A stretch of 64,000 nucleotides of DNA from Polytrichum commune (GCA_950295325.1 OX485809.1:10976001-11040000), one strand, 5' to 3'. Positions 10,431 to 23,910 are shown, numbered from the stretch's first letter. Program-made: numbers and translations. The notes: generated from the sequence alone by a model not told the origin.

Positions 10431-12139
10431 AGGTTGTCTTTTAGGTTTTGTTTCTACCATAACATTAGTCAACACGTACCTTCAACTGGGTGGGCTACGG
10501 AATCCTAAGAGTATAATCAGCGCATATTCCAAATTTTTGTACTCCACGCAACAGTGTCAACCTAATGATGGGGGGAACACCGTTACTCTCATGAGTAACA
10601 TTACGTACTTGTTCAAAGGGTTTTATGATGACAATCATTCAAGGCCATACATAAAAAACATGCATTCCTATAGCATGCAAAAATTGTCGAATTCCCAAAA
10701 AATATCCCATTTTTGACGTGTAGTAATTTAGGAGATCTCTTAAGCATTACAATGCTTTCTCAAGACTCTCACATAAGTAGTCCAAAAAATGTAGTTAGGG
10801 ACACTTTCCACACAAGTCGTGAGGGTCCAATACATACAATGGCCAACCACTAAATTTATATAGATTTACAAAGTAAGTATTCATAAACAAATATACATCG
10901 AGGAGCGTAAAATTACATAATGCAATGGTGTCCCGAGGCTCTTATTAACCTACATAAATTGTAGTTTGAAGCAGTGTCCGGGAAGATTTTTCGACACAAT
11001 CGGTTACATGTTGACATCTTTTTGTTTTTCTTTTCAAATTGTGGTATATTTCATAGATTTGTCTCAAACTCAACAAGTTCATGTGTAACTAAGCAGCCGG
11101 TTCTCCATATTCATTGAAGGATTGTGAGAAATATAATCATATGTAGAAATGGTGACTACATATATATTATATATTGCATAAAATTTCATGTTGTACTATA
11201 TATAGAAGTTTGTTGTATGTCTACCCTACTTTCAATATGGAAGAAGCTCACTAGAAGGATAGAGCCATTTTTTAGTTTGTGTTATTTTTATAAGAAAAAT
11301 CTAATAACAAAGTTAACAACAAGAAGAATGATTATTTAAAAAAAAATCTACTTGTCTCCACAACTCCGTCGAGACATTGGTGACCAATGACCTTTAAAGG
11401 TCAAAGAATGTAAAAATGAGGTTGTCTAAGCGATTTGTGCCTTGAGGTAAGGAGTTTTCCATAAGGTTACTAAATGGATTTAGGATTAAAGTGTTTGGGT
11501 GGAGTCCATCAATAAAAATACTCATAAGAAAATTATATGGTATTAAATGGGTTCCCATACGTTGTAGGACATCATGTGACATGAGATGATTGCCAAGGAC
11601 TCATATGTTGGTAGTGTTACCCATGTTTGTTGTTAATCATTCCAATTAGTTTACACCATATTATATTTTGGGTTTCTAAATTTGATGTAGGAGTCAGTAT
11701 GTATTTGTGAAAACTTATTGAGCCCTACAAAGCTTCATTGTGTTTCCACCCTCCCATTTGGTATTTATCATGAAACTTTACCCAACCTTGTTTGAGGACC
11801 GCTTCATCTCAACCAAGCCCCACCATATTAGTCTATGGATTTTGATACCATTTTTCATAGTCAACAACAACAACAACACGTTTTCACCTACCTAATGAAC
11901 GAGGTGGCTTAAAAACATGAAGCCGTGCATGAAGCTCAAAAAGAGGTAATTGTTGCATATAAGTGTACCACTTTATTCATCCTTGTTAAAAACATGTCCA
12001 CTTTAGGTGTACGATTAATCCATCTCAATTGTGTGCCAAGACTAATTCACACAATGTCAAAGCAATTTTGAACAATGATTTTATGGTTTACATACTATTC
12101 TAGAACAATTATGTTGGGTGAAAGAGAGGTATCATTGTA
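10431..12139. other. AT-rich spacer, no gene seen
   Basis: Only frames shorter than about 72 codons occur, without motifs. There is a (CAA)5 tract near 11870. A short block at 11120-11200 (GGATTGTGAGAAATATAATCA, GTAGAAATG) resembles 14876-14960, indicating an old dispersed repeat. Confidence 0.35.
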
Positions 12140-13040
12140 TGCAACACATTGGATGCTAAAGCACTCCCAACAAGATTTTTAAGGAAGGGGTTCCTTCATA
12201 GGATAAGGGCCAAATCCCGTGGTCCGTAACTTTTGGCCAGTCCCGAAAAATGTTTTTGGACACAACTGAAAACATTGTCCGCCCCACCCGACTTAAAAAA
12301 ATCAGTTGCCCCTGCATTCTTGAAGTTGCCTAGTTCACAAAACCCATATTAAGTGCACCTCGACTTCAAGACCTGAAATAAATAAATAAATATAAATATA
12401 AATAAATATATATATATACAGTGAACTGTCAATAAAGTATGTAGATAACTTGGAAGTTAAAGATATGAAAAAAACCTCGTTAACATTGAGGTGAAAATCT
12501 TGTGACTTGCCGTTTGAAAAAAATCTAAATGTCATTTTAAATGTGAGATTAAAATATATGTTTTATTATTTTAGCTATTTTGATCTAAATTTTAAATTTA
12601 ATATCTTCTTATTTCACAAGTAAATTTCTACAAATATTCACACACATTCAAGCTCAATACTAATGAGGAATTTTTTTCATATTTTGAACTTCCAAGTTAC
12701 ATACTTTATTGATAGTTTTACTTCAAGAATGAAGTCTCAATCAATCGCTCGTTTATCAAGTGGAAGTGAACATACAAATTGGATTTCGGGTCTTGAAGTC
12801 GAGGTGCACTCAATACATGGTTCGTGAACTAGGTGGCATTTGAAAATGCAGAACAAGTTTCTTTAATAGGACGCGCAATGTTTTTTGGTCATGATTGGAA
12901 AATATTTTCTAGGATTACCCAAAGATTACGGGTCATGGGGTCATGGGACCCGTCACTTCTCCTATAAAAAGTGACGGGTCCCATGACCCCCTTCCTTAAA
13001 AAGCTCGTTGGGGATGCTTTAACTTAGCATCCGGTGTGCA
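12140..13040. mobile_element. Long foldback element, about 0.9 kb
   Basis: The arms are inverse over several hundred bases. The outer words are GGATGCTAAAGCACTCCCAA on the left and, inverted, GGATGCTAAGTTAAAGCATC on the right. The inner words are AGTGCACCTCGACTTCAAGA on the left and its inverse at about 12790-12812, plus CAATAAAGTATGTAGATAAC and its diverged inverse near 12695. The right arm also carries its own palindrome at about 12930-12990 (GGGTCATGGGACCCGTCACT and its inverse). No coding frame. The superfamily is not assigned. Confidence 0.6.
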
Positions 13041-13369
13041 ACATTGGCCTCTCTCTCTCGCTCTATCCCCACAAAGTTCAATTCTCTTGGGTATTGTGTC
13101 CCCAATCATTATTGTTAATTCCTCATCACTCATTAAACTTGTGAGTCTTCCTATGCATCAACTTGCTGCAAAAGTGTGCCTTGGATCCACGCTTTAAGGG
13201 ACAAAATTATCCCGTTTAGATCCACCAAAAAATAATTGGTCACCATTGAAAATTACTTACTACATGTTCGTGGTGGCGGCAAAATGCTGGTCAAGTATTA
13301 TGGAAGTTCAAATACTACTCACAATATTAATAGAAAACATTGCTTTTTCCTAAAGAGTCACCGCTCTAA

Positions 13370-13870
13370 AGGCCACTTCATACACGAGACTGAGAGCCCG
13401 TGACCATTACACTACAAAGCACTCTCATTGGTCAAAAAGGCGGAGCCGGTCCAAGTTCGCTGCACATTGTGCTTGAGGGATGAACGGAGTGAGTGAATGC
13501 AAGATGGATGTAAAGTTTACATGGATTCCTACATGGCATCGAATGGATCATGTTTCAGGGTCACTTGGACTATTTTCAAAAACCACCTTTTGGAGGTAGG
13601 CCTAACACAAAACCGGGAGACCATGGCATTCCGAATGCTCACAACTGTTGATTTATTCTATTTGATCATGTGTGAGGACCGGCATGAATAGAAATTCATT
13701 GAAATAGCATTTGGTTGAGGGTCCGGTCACATATGGCTTCACACTGCACTTGAGGATCCGTGACCACACTACATGATTTTGGAGGTGTGTTGAGACGGCC
13801 TTTGGACACTTTCTTTGGGGCTCTCAAGATTTTGTGGTCACGGCTCTTGGCTCGTGTGTGGAGTGGCCCT
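13370..13870 (+). mobile_element. GGGCCACTTCACAC-ended MITE, full copy 1
   Basis: Ends: GGCCACTTCATACACGAGAC on the left and, inverted, AGGGCCACTCCACACACGAG on the right, with an internal GAGAGCCCGTGACC / GGTCACGGCTCTTGG pair. The 501-bp body is collinear with 24384-24888 and 25302-25775. The 64-codon frame at 13497 belongs to the element. Confidence 0.75.
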
Positions 13871-15434
13871 AAGTTTTATTTCAATTAAGACAATTATAGT
13901 TTGTGTCTATATTTAGATCACAAAAGGTCAGACATACATAAGATATGTGAGCTTGCTATGTGGGTCTCTTTTGTTGGTTGGTGTAACTATTTGGGTGGTA
14001 TATGACAAGGTTTGTGATAAAAAAACGAACATCAAGAAGACATGTGTTACAATGAGAATGGACTATGTGCATAATAGACCCACAAAGTCAACGTTCAGGG
14101 GGTTAATTGGTTATCATCCAAATTATGACTTCCATAGCATAGACCAAGTACAGTTATTTTAGTCCTTGTTGGATATTTGTACACGTCGTCATGTATCATG
14201 TATAAACACATGATACATCGTGGTCCTTAAAAAGGGCGAGAAGAGTGACCACATAAAGCCCACAAACCTTAGTCATGATGTGAGGGTAAGCACTTTGACC
14301 AACGCTCGCTCTTATTGCGTAGTTATAGTTTGTGGCTTACATGGAGAGAGCGGAATGATATTGTCTTTAACAAACTTTAGTGGTCGGCTCAAAAGGTGCA
14401 CCATACCGTTTGGATTGTCTCGGTTGATAATGATAGGCTTGAGTGGCCAAAAACCTTGACAAAACGTGCCAAATGTTCACAAATCACTTGACATTACATG
14501 TTTCCTATTGGTAATGAGGTTCGGTGTAAGAGTTGTATGATTGCTCATATGAGCAATCTTATTGTCTAGTGGATGGACAAAGGTCCAAATTTGAGTGGCG
14601 TTAATTATCTTGTAAAGGTCACCGAGTGTTTCTTGAAAGCAAGATGACTGAAGATGAGCAACTTGCAATGCTTGAATATACAATGCTTGCAAAATAAAAC
14701 GTTGTGTTACAGCACACAAGGATTACTTGCATACAACTAAATTTTTTTATCTTAACATGGCATATGTCTAGGTAGAAGAGTTTGATTGTGATTTTCTTTG
14801 ATTTAAAAAGAGGGTATTATGTATATGAATCGTGCCGCAAGGCTAAAAAATAACCTATGCACAACATTATTCGAAGGATTGAGAGAAATACAATCATGTG
14901 TAGAAATGATGACCAATAATATAATATATTGCAATATACATTATATTCTTCACGTATTCAAACCCTATATTCAACTAAACCTTAATCAAAGATTCTTTAG
15001 AATGATGAAGCTATTTCGAGAAGGGATACTAGTTTGACCAATAAAAGTCAACAACAACAACAACAACAACAACAAAGCCCTCTCGGGACCCACAAGATAT
15101 GCGTGGGGTAATGACAAGGGACTTATGGGTTTTAAGGGACATTGGGAATTATTGCGTATGGGTGTACCTCTCATCCATTGAGCATAAAGACTAGACCTCC
15201 TATGGGCTGCTAACCAATTCATCTCAAATGACTTGAACTAGATTGATTTGAGGTCCTTAAACGTAATTATGATGTCGAATCAAGTAAAATAGGTAACTTA
15301 AGAGTTGCATACTATTTTTGAATTTTTTTTATCTTGGATGAATGAGAGGTACACTCAATGCAATACATACTCCTTCTCTCCGTTTTACGCTTCTCCCGCC
15401 CTCGGGTGTTTTTTATTAGAAAGAAGATAACCAA
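13871..15434. other. Spacer with short unrecognised frames
   Basis: Frames of 71 to 80 codons (13947-14162, 14220-14459, 14477-14719, 14819-15037) show no motif or codon regularity that I can support. There is a (CAA)8-type tract near 15051-15075 and an ACATGATACAT palindrome at about 14190-14218. Confidence 0.35.
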
Positions 15435-15718
15435 GGACCACTTCATACATGAGACTGAAGGCCCGTGACCATTGCATTCTAAGATCTCTCATTAGTTAAA
15501 AAGGTTGAGACCAACCAAGTACACTCCACACACTTCAAACTCATCTTTTGGTGGTGAGCTTGACACAAAACTCGGCAAGCTATGAAACATGATATATAGT
15601 TTTATCATCTAGGAATCCATGTAGACTTTCCATCCATGACAAATTCTTTGGATGAGAGTCAAGAACCCTCTCGACAATTACACGGTCACGGCCCTTGGCT
15701 CATGTGTGAAGTGCCCCT
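15435..15718 (+). mobile_element. GGGCCACTTCACAC-family MITE, short internal-deletion copy
   Basis: It starts GGACCACTTCATACATGAGA and ends GGCTCATGTGTGAAGTGCCC, the same ends as the 500-bp copies. It has only about 284 bp and a rearranged middle, where a segment similar to ATTCCTATGTAGACTTTCC is found. Confidence 0.6.
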
Positions 15719-16694
15719 CAATAACCGGCACTTCAAATGCACGCGACACTAGAAGCAAGTGACACGGCATCAATTCAACCACCTTCTCAAATGACGGTGA
15801 ATCTTGAAGGCATGACTCCAAGAAAGGAAGAAACAAGAAAACGGTAGAACCGTGAGGCTCTGTCCTTTACTATGAAAGACTATAATTGTAGCTGTCCACT
15901 TTGCTCATGCCAATCCATAGCTATTTACTATACCAAACCTTTCTTGGATTTTGTGCACCTTCTTCTCAAATGTGAGTCAAAGATTGAAGCTACTCATTTA
16001 TCACCCGAAATTTCTAAAATAAATAATCAAGAACTACCGAAATAACTCTAGTTAACTAGATTTCTTTCAATACACTTTGGGGAGCAATCATATATATGTA
16101 TATAAAAAAACTATAGTTAACATCCACATTAAAGAAAGTGGACCAAAAATAACAAGAACAGGTAACGTCCAAGTGTGAACGCGAAATGGTTAGGAAATTT
16201 GCTCTTGAAACGAAGAAGTTGATGCATCGTCTCTGTCGTACAGACAAAGGCAATAAAAGGCGAGGTGGCACAGCTTGGCATGGGAGTGGGGATATCCCAA
16301 AGGCATATTTGAATATGCGGCGCATGTGAATAGGAAGCCAGGAGCAACTCATGGCTGCCAGGATTCAACCCCACAATCTCGAAACGCATGCCCTGCCCTC
16401 CCCTGCCTTCCCCTCAATAAACGAGCCGACAAACAAACGAACCACACTCACTCACTCCCTCCCTCCCTCACTCCCTCACAGCTCGCACACTCTGTTGGAT
16501 CTCGGACCCTTGACGCATGCGGATGGAAAAGCGTATGTTGGAGAACACACAGATCCATTTCCGATCCCCCCCCCCCCCAAATAAAAATAAATAATAGATG
16601 AAAAAGAAAGAAAGAGAAAAAAGCCCAAAAGAAACCAACAAAAAATCTTGCTATGTAGAGTCCCCTAAAATCGCGAAGAAGTCCCACACATGTA

Positions 16695-17303
16695 CAGTCT
16701 ACCCTCTATAAATGTTAACCCTCGGGAGTGGATCAAAGTTAACATTTATAGAGGTGTCAACAGTTAACAATTATAAAATTATTTTTTTGAGCAATATACA
16801 AATCTTAACATTTATAAATATAAGCACTTGTGAAGAGTCCTTGTGAGAGAATACCATTCATAAAATTGCAAACCCAATCAAAACTTTATTCAACATCAAG
16901 TTTACAAATCACAGGTGAAGTATGAATCAATGGTTCTTTGGTGAGATTCATCTGCATGCACAACTTGCAAATATTTCTCAATCTGCACCAACAAACCCAC
17001 ATACTTGGACACATCACATGAATGTGATTCCATGTACCTTCTAATGGTACCAAACTAGATTGCAAGTCACTATAAGATGGAATGGGTTCCACCTCACACT
17101 GGATGTGTAGTGTTTATCATCCATATTATGGTTGTATTTCATTTGTTAACATTTATAGAGTCAAATTTACAAAGAAGGGAGTGCCATTTTGTTAACAGTT
17201 AACACGTTTAACATTTATAGTGTGCAATATGTGGGGAGTAGAAGAAAGTTAACATTTAGAGAGGGTAACACTTATAGGTGTAACATTTATAGAGGGTGGA
17301 TTG
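16695..17303. mobile_element. Pogo/Emigrant-like MITE, TA duplication
   Basis: The ends CAGTCTACCCTCTATAAATG and, inverted, CAATCCACCCTCTATAAATG are flanked by TA (16693-16694, 17304-17305). Arabidopsis Emigrant-type elements have closely similar CAGT...CCTCTATAAAT ends. Inside there are at least five extra copies of the subterminal word TTAACATTTATAGAG or near variants (about 16738, 17149, 17208, 17247, 17279), suggesting iterated transposase-binding sites. Confidence 0.75.
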
Positions 17304-17309
17304 TACATG

Positions 17310-17715
17310 CCCCATGCTAGATCACATCTTCATTCGGCTGGGCCCCTCCTCTCCCATGTCATTTTCATTGCCCGGTCTTTTTGCTTGCACTTGCATGGTA
17401 ACATTTCCCCGTTGGGAACCAACGTGACAATATTTGGTGGCTACAACCACTAAGCACCCAATCATTTAAGTTGTTAAGCGTCTGGTTACTTATGCCATTG
17501 AGCTTCTTTGGCATGTGAAGGAAGGAAGTCCATCAATTAACTTGGGATTAATGAAAGTGACGTCAACTTGAATATTTGTAATTTTGACCAGGTATTGTCA
17601 CATTGGTTCCCAACGAGGAAGAGTTCCCACGCAAGTTCGGGTAGGAAGAGCAGGCAGTGAAGGAGGCGTGCGAGGGGCGGGGCCCAACCGAATGAAGATG
17701 TGATCTAGCTTGGGG
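17310..17715. mobile_element. 406-bp element with long, nearly perfect inverted ends
   Basis: The left arm (CCCCATGCTAGATCACATCT, continuing TTCATTCGGCTGGGCCCC) is matched by the inverse of the right arm with only a couple of changes over 37 bp. Deeper in, GTTGGGAACCAACGTGACAA pairs with TTGTCACATTGGTTCCCAAC. It lies 5 bp from the pogo-like element. Target duplication and superfamily are unclear. Confidence 0.65.
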
Positions 17716-17768
17716 TTGTGTACATTGGTTTGTTTAATTAGTGTCATTTTTTACCCAAATAACGTAAG

Positions 17769-17979
17769 TATACTAAATATGATATTTAGTGTCAATTTAT
17801 GCAAGGCTATAATTGATTATTGTACATCTCATTGTTTTACCAACAAAGGTCGTATTGGTTGTTTGGACATTATAGAATACTAACATCTTTACTTGGTGAA
17901 AAAATACATTAATAGTAAGAATATATAGGAATGTGTAATTCCAAATAGTAAGTGACACTAAATATCAAATTTAATGTAG
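17769..17979 (+). mobile_element. CACTA-ended MITE family, short copy 4
   Basis: The ends TACTAAATATGATATTTAGT and ACACTAAATATCAAATTTAA (followed by TGTAG) match the ends of the three longer copies. The 210-bp middle is different, so it is an internally deleted or chimeric member. Confidence 0.5.
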
Positions 17980-18506
17980 TTGGTGTGCACATTGAGGAAC
18001 ATGATAATGTTTGTAAAGTATTATAGCAACCCCTAACTGCAAATGGTAACCCGCATTGATTATACAAAACGTTGTAGCTGACGTTTTCTAACATGATGGA
18101 GTAAGTCGCGAAGAATCACATATGTAGCCTTCACATTTGGTGTGATGGTAGATTACGTTGAAAGTGCACAAATTTGGGTTCCTTGAAAAGGGCACAAGTT
18201 GTAAGAAAGTTTTCATCTCCTAATTAATAGAAATAGGTCAACCTTTGTTGCGAATATGGGTTGGGAGAGAATTTTGCCTTTGAAAATTAATAATAACAAA
18301 ACTTGGAAATAATTTGTGACTTTTTCTTTTGTTAAACTTTGTGATATTCATTTTCAGACTTCTATTTATCACCCCGATATCACATTTGTACTACACTTAT
18401 GCAAAATTGCTAAGTTATTGGAAATAGGTATGTCTACTTTAAGACTTGGGGTTTTTTTTCCACGTATCAGGTTCCTATGTAGCAAGGTATAACATACGGT
18501 ACTTAA

Positions 18507-18757
18507 GGCCACTTCACACATGATCCAAGGGTTGTGACCATGTAATTGTGGGGGCCTTGATTCTCATCCAAGGTTGTAACATTAACATGGCTGGTATAGG
18601 AATCCATGTAGACTTTTCACCCATGGTAATTTCCATGGGTGCTTAGGCCTTCACCCTCTAGTATGAAGCGAATTTGGACAATCTAGGCCTTTTCAACCAA
18701 CAAGAGATCTTAGAATGCAATGGTCATGGGCCTTCAATTTCATGTGTGAAGTGGCTT
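18507..18757 (+). mobile_element. GGGCCACTTCACAC-family MITE, short diverged copy
   Basis: It begins GGCCACTTCACACATGATCC and ends TTTCATGTGTGAAGTGGCTT, with GTGACCAT/ATGGTCAT just inside both ends. About 251 bp and non-coding. Confidence 0.55.
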
Positions 18758-19269
18758 TTAACGTGGCCCTATTTGGTGGGCGCTCCCAACTTCACACACT
18801 ATTTGGATCGTTGGATTGGCTTAGGAATTGTCTCATCTAGTCAATAGTTGTGGCACATCAGACATGCATATTGTCATTTCGATTTTCGGAATTGAAGTTC
18901 ACATACATAAGTTGAAGTAGGTTCAAATGGAGACTATTGATAGTTTTTGAATGATCATGGATGCCCTCCTATTTGTGTTCACTATTGAATGTATGAGGAA
19001 AATTTATGACCCTCCAAAACACCAAAACACTATAACGATGAAAAAGCATTAATTACCGTGTGTATTTACCCAAGGTGATTGTTGGGATCCTTTCCGAGTG
19101 GATCATATGGGCATGTGATTGTATGCCTTGCTATATTTGTGCATTAGAGATTATTAGGGAAAAGTAAATTGGGCAATTTGCAATTTAATATTTTTACAAA
19201 TTAATGAACTCTTAAATAGTGGTACTGTTAAAATACACAGGGAAGTTGTTGGGCATATGTAGTCGGTCA

Positions 19270-20309
19270 AGACCCTTGTGATTCTAAATCCAACCAGTTA
19301 CATGTGGACATCATCTTCCTGTTTTGCTTTCATTCATTTAAAGAATATTCCTTGTATAGATTCCTCTAAAATGATCGCTAATTCTCTTGAAGTCTCCAAC
19401 TTCAACCGGTTCGGGTGGTGTAGGGTTTGTTTTTTGAAGCCAATGTTTTGTGCTACGTTAAATGCTTTGATTGTGGCAGGTTTAGATTTAATTTGTTGGG
19501 GCACATGGAGATAGCACATTTGGCTAGTTGAGGTCGAGGTGGGCCCTTCGGAATTTTTTTGGAGTTTGTTGACATGGGGCTGTATTTGGGTAATTTTATT
19601 TGTGATGAAAGCTAAGTCATTGGCATGGGTTGTGTTGCTACATTTGGTGATGGATTTGTTGAAGTGATAGCCAATTTTGTTTCTTTTAGCCATCTTAGGA
19701 GTGGATCTAGGAACATGATGAATAGGTATGGGCTTAATGTGTCACCCTCGATGGTGTCGCTACTAATTTGGATTGGTGAGGTTGTGCCAAAGTGGTTGCC
19801 ATGGGAGGAGGTTGTAGAGTTTGTGTAGTTGTTGCCTATGTTTTCAACCGCATCTATAGGGTAACATAGGTCTTCCATTAAGGCTTGTAGCCTGACATGG
19901 TCAATTGAGCTAGTATCATTTCAAAAATCTATGTATGTGAGGTAAATGTCATTGTTAGTAAGGCATGCATCTTCTAGGGCCGCTCTTATCATTTGTATTT
20001 GCCTTGTGGTGTTTCTTTGTGGTCTAAGGTTTGTATATGGTTGTTGGCCAAGGTTATGGTCATGTACTTTGTGAGTATAAGGGATTCATCTTTTTTATGA
20101 AGGAGCATGATGTTACTGCGCTTCCAATAGTCTAGCATATTCCTTTGCGTGTAGCATTGTTGGAAGAAGAAGAGAAAAAGTAAGTCATGAAAGGTTGGTG
20201 GTAGGGCTTTGATAACTTTGTCACCAATAACCAAGAACTCGTCACTTGTCCCTTTTGACCTTGCCAAGTTTGAATAGCAACTTCGTATCACTTCTACAAC
20301 ACACCACAA
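19270..20309 (-). pseudogene. LINE reverse-transcriptase relic
   Basis: Minus-strand frames reading right to left carry reverse-transcriptase landmarks of a non-LTR retrotransposon in the correct order. At about 20070-20170 there is WKRSNIMLLHKKDES, an early palm/finger block. At about 19730-19760 there is EGDTLSPYLFIMFLDPLLRW, the LINE GDxxSPxLF block. At about 19610-19630 there is THANDLAF at the site where active enzymes have Y/F-A-D-D, so both Y and the first D are changed. Several frameshifts separate the frames. There is no endonuclease domain and no 5' end, so this is a 5'-truncated dead copy. A (GA)n tract lies just beyond its right end. Confidence 0.6.
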
Positions 20310-20334
20310 AACCTAGTACGTGAAAGGAGATAGA

Positions 20335-20340
<6 letters not shown>

Positions 20341-20405
<65 letters not shown>
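20341..20405. repeat. (GA)n microsatellite
   Basis: About 65 bp of uninterrupted GA dinucleotides, immediately followed by GACACTTTAATAG. The Ser-Leu frame on the opposite strand is an artefact of this repeat. Confidence 0.95.
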
Positions 20406-20408
<3 letters not shown>

Positions 20409-23268
20409 TTTAATAGCACGGTGGTGTTGGTGTGTGGGGTTTTGTAGAAAGCTTTGAATTTTATGTCCCAAAAAAAATACTATTTTGCAAAGGAATGATG
20501 AGAAATTATAAGAATATTCCAAGGTGTCAGAAAATTTGAGAATATATAATTATTTGACAATGATTTGTCTAAAGCACCCTAGGACTTTATTAATGTGAAA
20601 AACATAGTTTTTGCCTAATTAGGCTATTACCCCCCACCCATTGGGTGAATGTTCACATCACTTGCCGAGGGGGAAGACGAACCGAGGGAGGATAAACGTT
20701 AATTACTATTATGGATACTGGGGATGACTACATTTACCTAGAATAACTCCTAAATTGGGGCCATAGACCCCAAATTAGCCTAATGATGAATTATAACCAA
20801 CCTATAGGGGGTCAAATTTTATTACTAACCCCTTGGTAGGTGTTAGGAAACCAAACAACTACCCACCTGCCCCTCTCATTATTATTATTATTACTATTAC
20901 TATTACTATTACTATTGGCACAAATGGATAATTCCATTGCAAAATGTCATTGCCTCTTTTGAAGGTGGGCTCTTGTTGCATGTCTAGCACATAACGACTA
21001 CTAACGGGTGATGGACGTTGATACAATTTGAGGCCATGACCTTATTATACCCAAAACTAAGGTGATTTGGTACAAGGCCGAGTCCTTGCATGGCCCCCAC
21101 GAAGCCAACCACCCTCAAGCTAACTTAGTGTAGCAGCTCGTGTCGGAGTTGATTATTTCCAATCAATGCGTTGAGGGGGTATTTGGGGTTGGAAATGGCT
21201 TTGGTGGCGTGACTTTGTGCTATAAGAATCTTGGCATCTAGAAACGAATCTTCTATTCGCGTGATCTCAAACGGTCACATTTTCATTCGCCTTGGAGGCT
21301 CATTATAACCAAGGCCCTTGGCTTTTGTTATCCCCCCCCCCCCTCTCTAGCTATTGTTGCAAAGTCTCACTTAGCATGATACCCAAGCATCTCCCTAGAG
21401 TTCCGGCCAAGCTTCTTCTTTCCGAAAGTGGTTACTTCGGTGCCATTGGAATGGTTGGAATGGCTCAAAAAGCATGCACAATCTCCTTGAGAGGTTCAAA
21501 CTAGGTAGCTAGATAATCACCACGTGTCCAAATATGGAATGTGTAAAGACGGAGCACTTTCGGGTAAAACCCAAGTCATGGTACATGCTACTTGGAGGTA
21601 GAATGATACCTTGGGCATATTTCCGCTACGTTTGGTGAACCTCCAAGGACACAAATCCAAGTTAGTTATCGCTAGCAAAGTGGCTAGGCTAGTCAACTAG
21701 TGCTTACGTGGCTTCACCTATCTTACACGTTCCCAAGATATGCTTTCAAATACAAATGCATGACGACCACTAGGGTCGTAAGTTAGATGAGCATTGTGTG
21801 TTGGGTTAGGACATCCTACCTTGGTATCATTGTTTGTTATCGGTGTTGCATCTTGTCTTAATGACTTCCATATTCCCAACATCGTCAAATGAATATGTCT
21901 GCATTTTGATAAGCATTTTGACTTGTCTTCCTAGACTTTGGGAATAGGATAGCCTATAGGAGGCTCTTTTAGGTTAAACTATCATACATTCTTCTCTTGT
22001 TTGAAGGAATGGGGAGCACTACAACAAGCTCAAGATTAGTTTCGTATGGTAGTTGTAAGGTACGTGGGTGGTAGTTGGACAATGCTCTCACGTTCTTCAT
22101 CTTCTACTATCACAATGATGTATCAAATTTTGTGTCGCATTAGCAAATATGTGGCGAAGCATCAACAAATTTCAAAGATGAAAATCATATATTCTTATAT
22201 ATTTATATGATTTTCAAGAGCACATGTGTGATGGTTTTGAAATGAATACAGAGCTCCCCCCCCTCTCCCCTCCCATGGTGTTGACTGTATTCTTCCCTTT
22301 ATAGTTGTTATTACTATAAGTATTGGCATTTCTGTGAGGGCATAGTACATTCTTATTTACACACATGTCTTATTTTGTGTACTCATTCTTGGATCCAAAC
22401 CGAACCACAAACTCGGGAGGGTCACTGTCGAAAAATCATAGAACAACGTGCGATAAAAAATAGGGTCTCATATATTCATTGTAGATAAATTTTGGGAAAA
22501 ACTTATATATAATATAGGGGGTTTTAAAATAGTGAAAAAGGATTACATGTAAAATACCATCACACCTTTATTTTGAAAAATACCATATCTTATAATCTTT
22601 TCTGCAAGGTAAATAGCCCCCCAATAAATAGGTCCCGAACGCACGTGACATTATGCAAAATATAAGAGGGAGTGAACCCCCCGAGACCACAAATTGCTCA
22701 AACATAAGTGTATGATTAAGAAAAGTAACGGAATTAGCCTTGCGTATGTTATGTGTCGTCTATCAAGTGAGAGTGCCCCCAAGATGAAATCAAGGGCTAC
22801 ATGGCATCCTTTGAGTTCAGATGATACTTGGTAGTTATAACTACTGAAGGTCGGACTAAATCAATGATTTATTTTTTCTTTGTGATTATAAAGATAGAAG
22901 ATAGAAACTCCGGTCCCTTTTTAGCAAGGGGCCGGCGTGAATAAAGTGTCCGTTCGTAATGCCAATGACCCGATGCCCTGTGATTATAAACTTACATATT
23001 GGAGTTTTTTTCATTAATAATAATAATAATTTAAATTTTTAATAACAAAATTTCAAACATATAGGGTTTGGGGTATCGCACAAGCCTTGTGTGTTTCCGT
23101 TCATATCCTAGGAGAAGTTGCTAGTCAAGAAAGGAACCATTAGAGACCCATCTCTACCTTAGTGTTTATTTACTGGCACATCATATTTATAGACTTACTT
23201 TAGGTGTTTTTTTTTACATGATTTTTTTAACACTAGAAGGAATACTCCACTCTTTTGCATTCACCCTA
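20406..23268. other. Spacer, dispersed repeats only
   Basis: It contains an ATT/ACT trinucleotide tract near 20878-20915, a repeat copy at 22093-22250 shared with 2358-2515, and C-rich tracts at about 21333 and 22255. The longest frame (70 codons at 21292-21504) has no recognisable motif. Confidence 0.35.
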
Positions 23269-23590
23269 CATTTCACTCTCCAATCCCTATACCTACCCAA
23301 GTGGTGTTCCCACAATCATGATGCCTCATGCCCCCGATCACACTAATGTTTCCGTCCACACTACAAAACAATGGCTGGAAAACCAACCCCCTCATTACCA
23401 TTACCGCCGGAGTTAGAGGAGCCATCCACGAAAACTCCGTAGAACAACTAATCAATCTCAAAATCCCCAAAGCCCACACCAAAACCCTCATGAAAAACAT
23501 ACACCAAAATGCCATCCAATACCTTACCTATCTGGTTCTGAATAAACGAAAACTTGATAATAAACATAATCTTGTCCCCCTACCATAAGG
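23269..23590 (+). pseudogene. LINE 3'-end (C-terminal) relic
   Basis: An 86-codon frame (23328-23588) reads NGWKTNPLITITAGVRGAIH, then LKIPKAHTKTLMKN, then AIQYLTYLVLNKRKLDNK. This resembles the extreme C-terminus of plant and algal LINE ORF2 proteins, where a GVRGxIH block is followed by xxxYLTxxxxxKRKLxN. It lies on the opposite strand from the relic at 19270-20309 and may belong to the same kind of LINE. The reverse transcriptase itself is absent. Confidence 0.45.
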
Positions 23591-23910
23591 TAGTGATAAC
23601 CTTACATCACACCAGAGCCCACCTCCCAAATACCACCCTATTCTGTTATGTACACAGGGTTAACGGGCTCATATTCACGCCGGTATAAATTATACGGGCG
23701 TTTTCTTTTCTTTTCTTTTTCTTTCCGTCCGAGCTACAGAATCAGTGTGAGTAAATAATAAATTGAAACATGAGACCGAGACTTTTTGGAATCAGTGTGG
23801 AACAGAGTATATACATAGATCCTGCAAGTCGTGTCGCGCTTCAAAGTTGTGCACAAGCTCCCAGTGTCTTTGATTGATTGTAAGTTAATAAATTATACAG
23901 TGCTTAGAAC

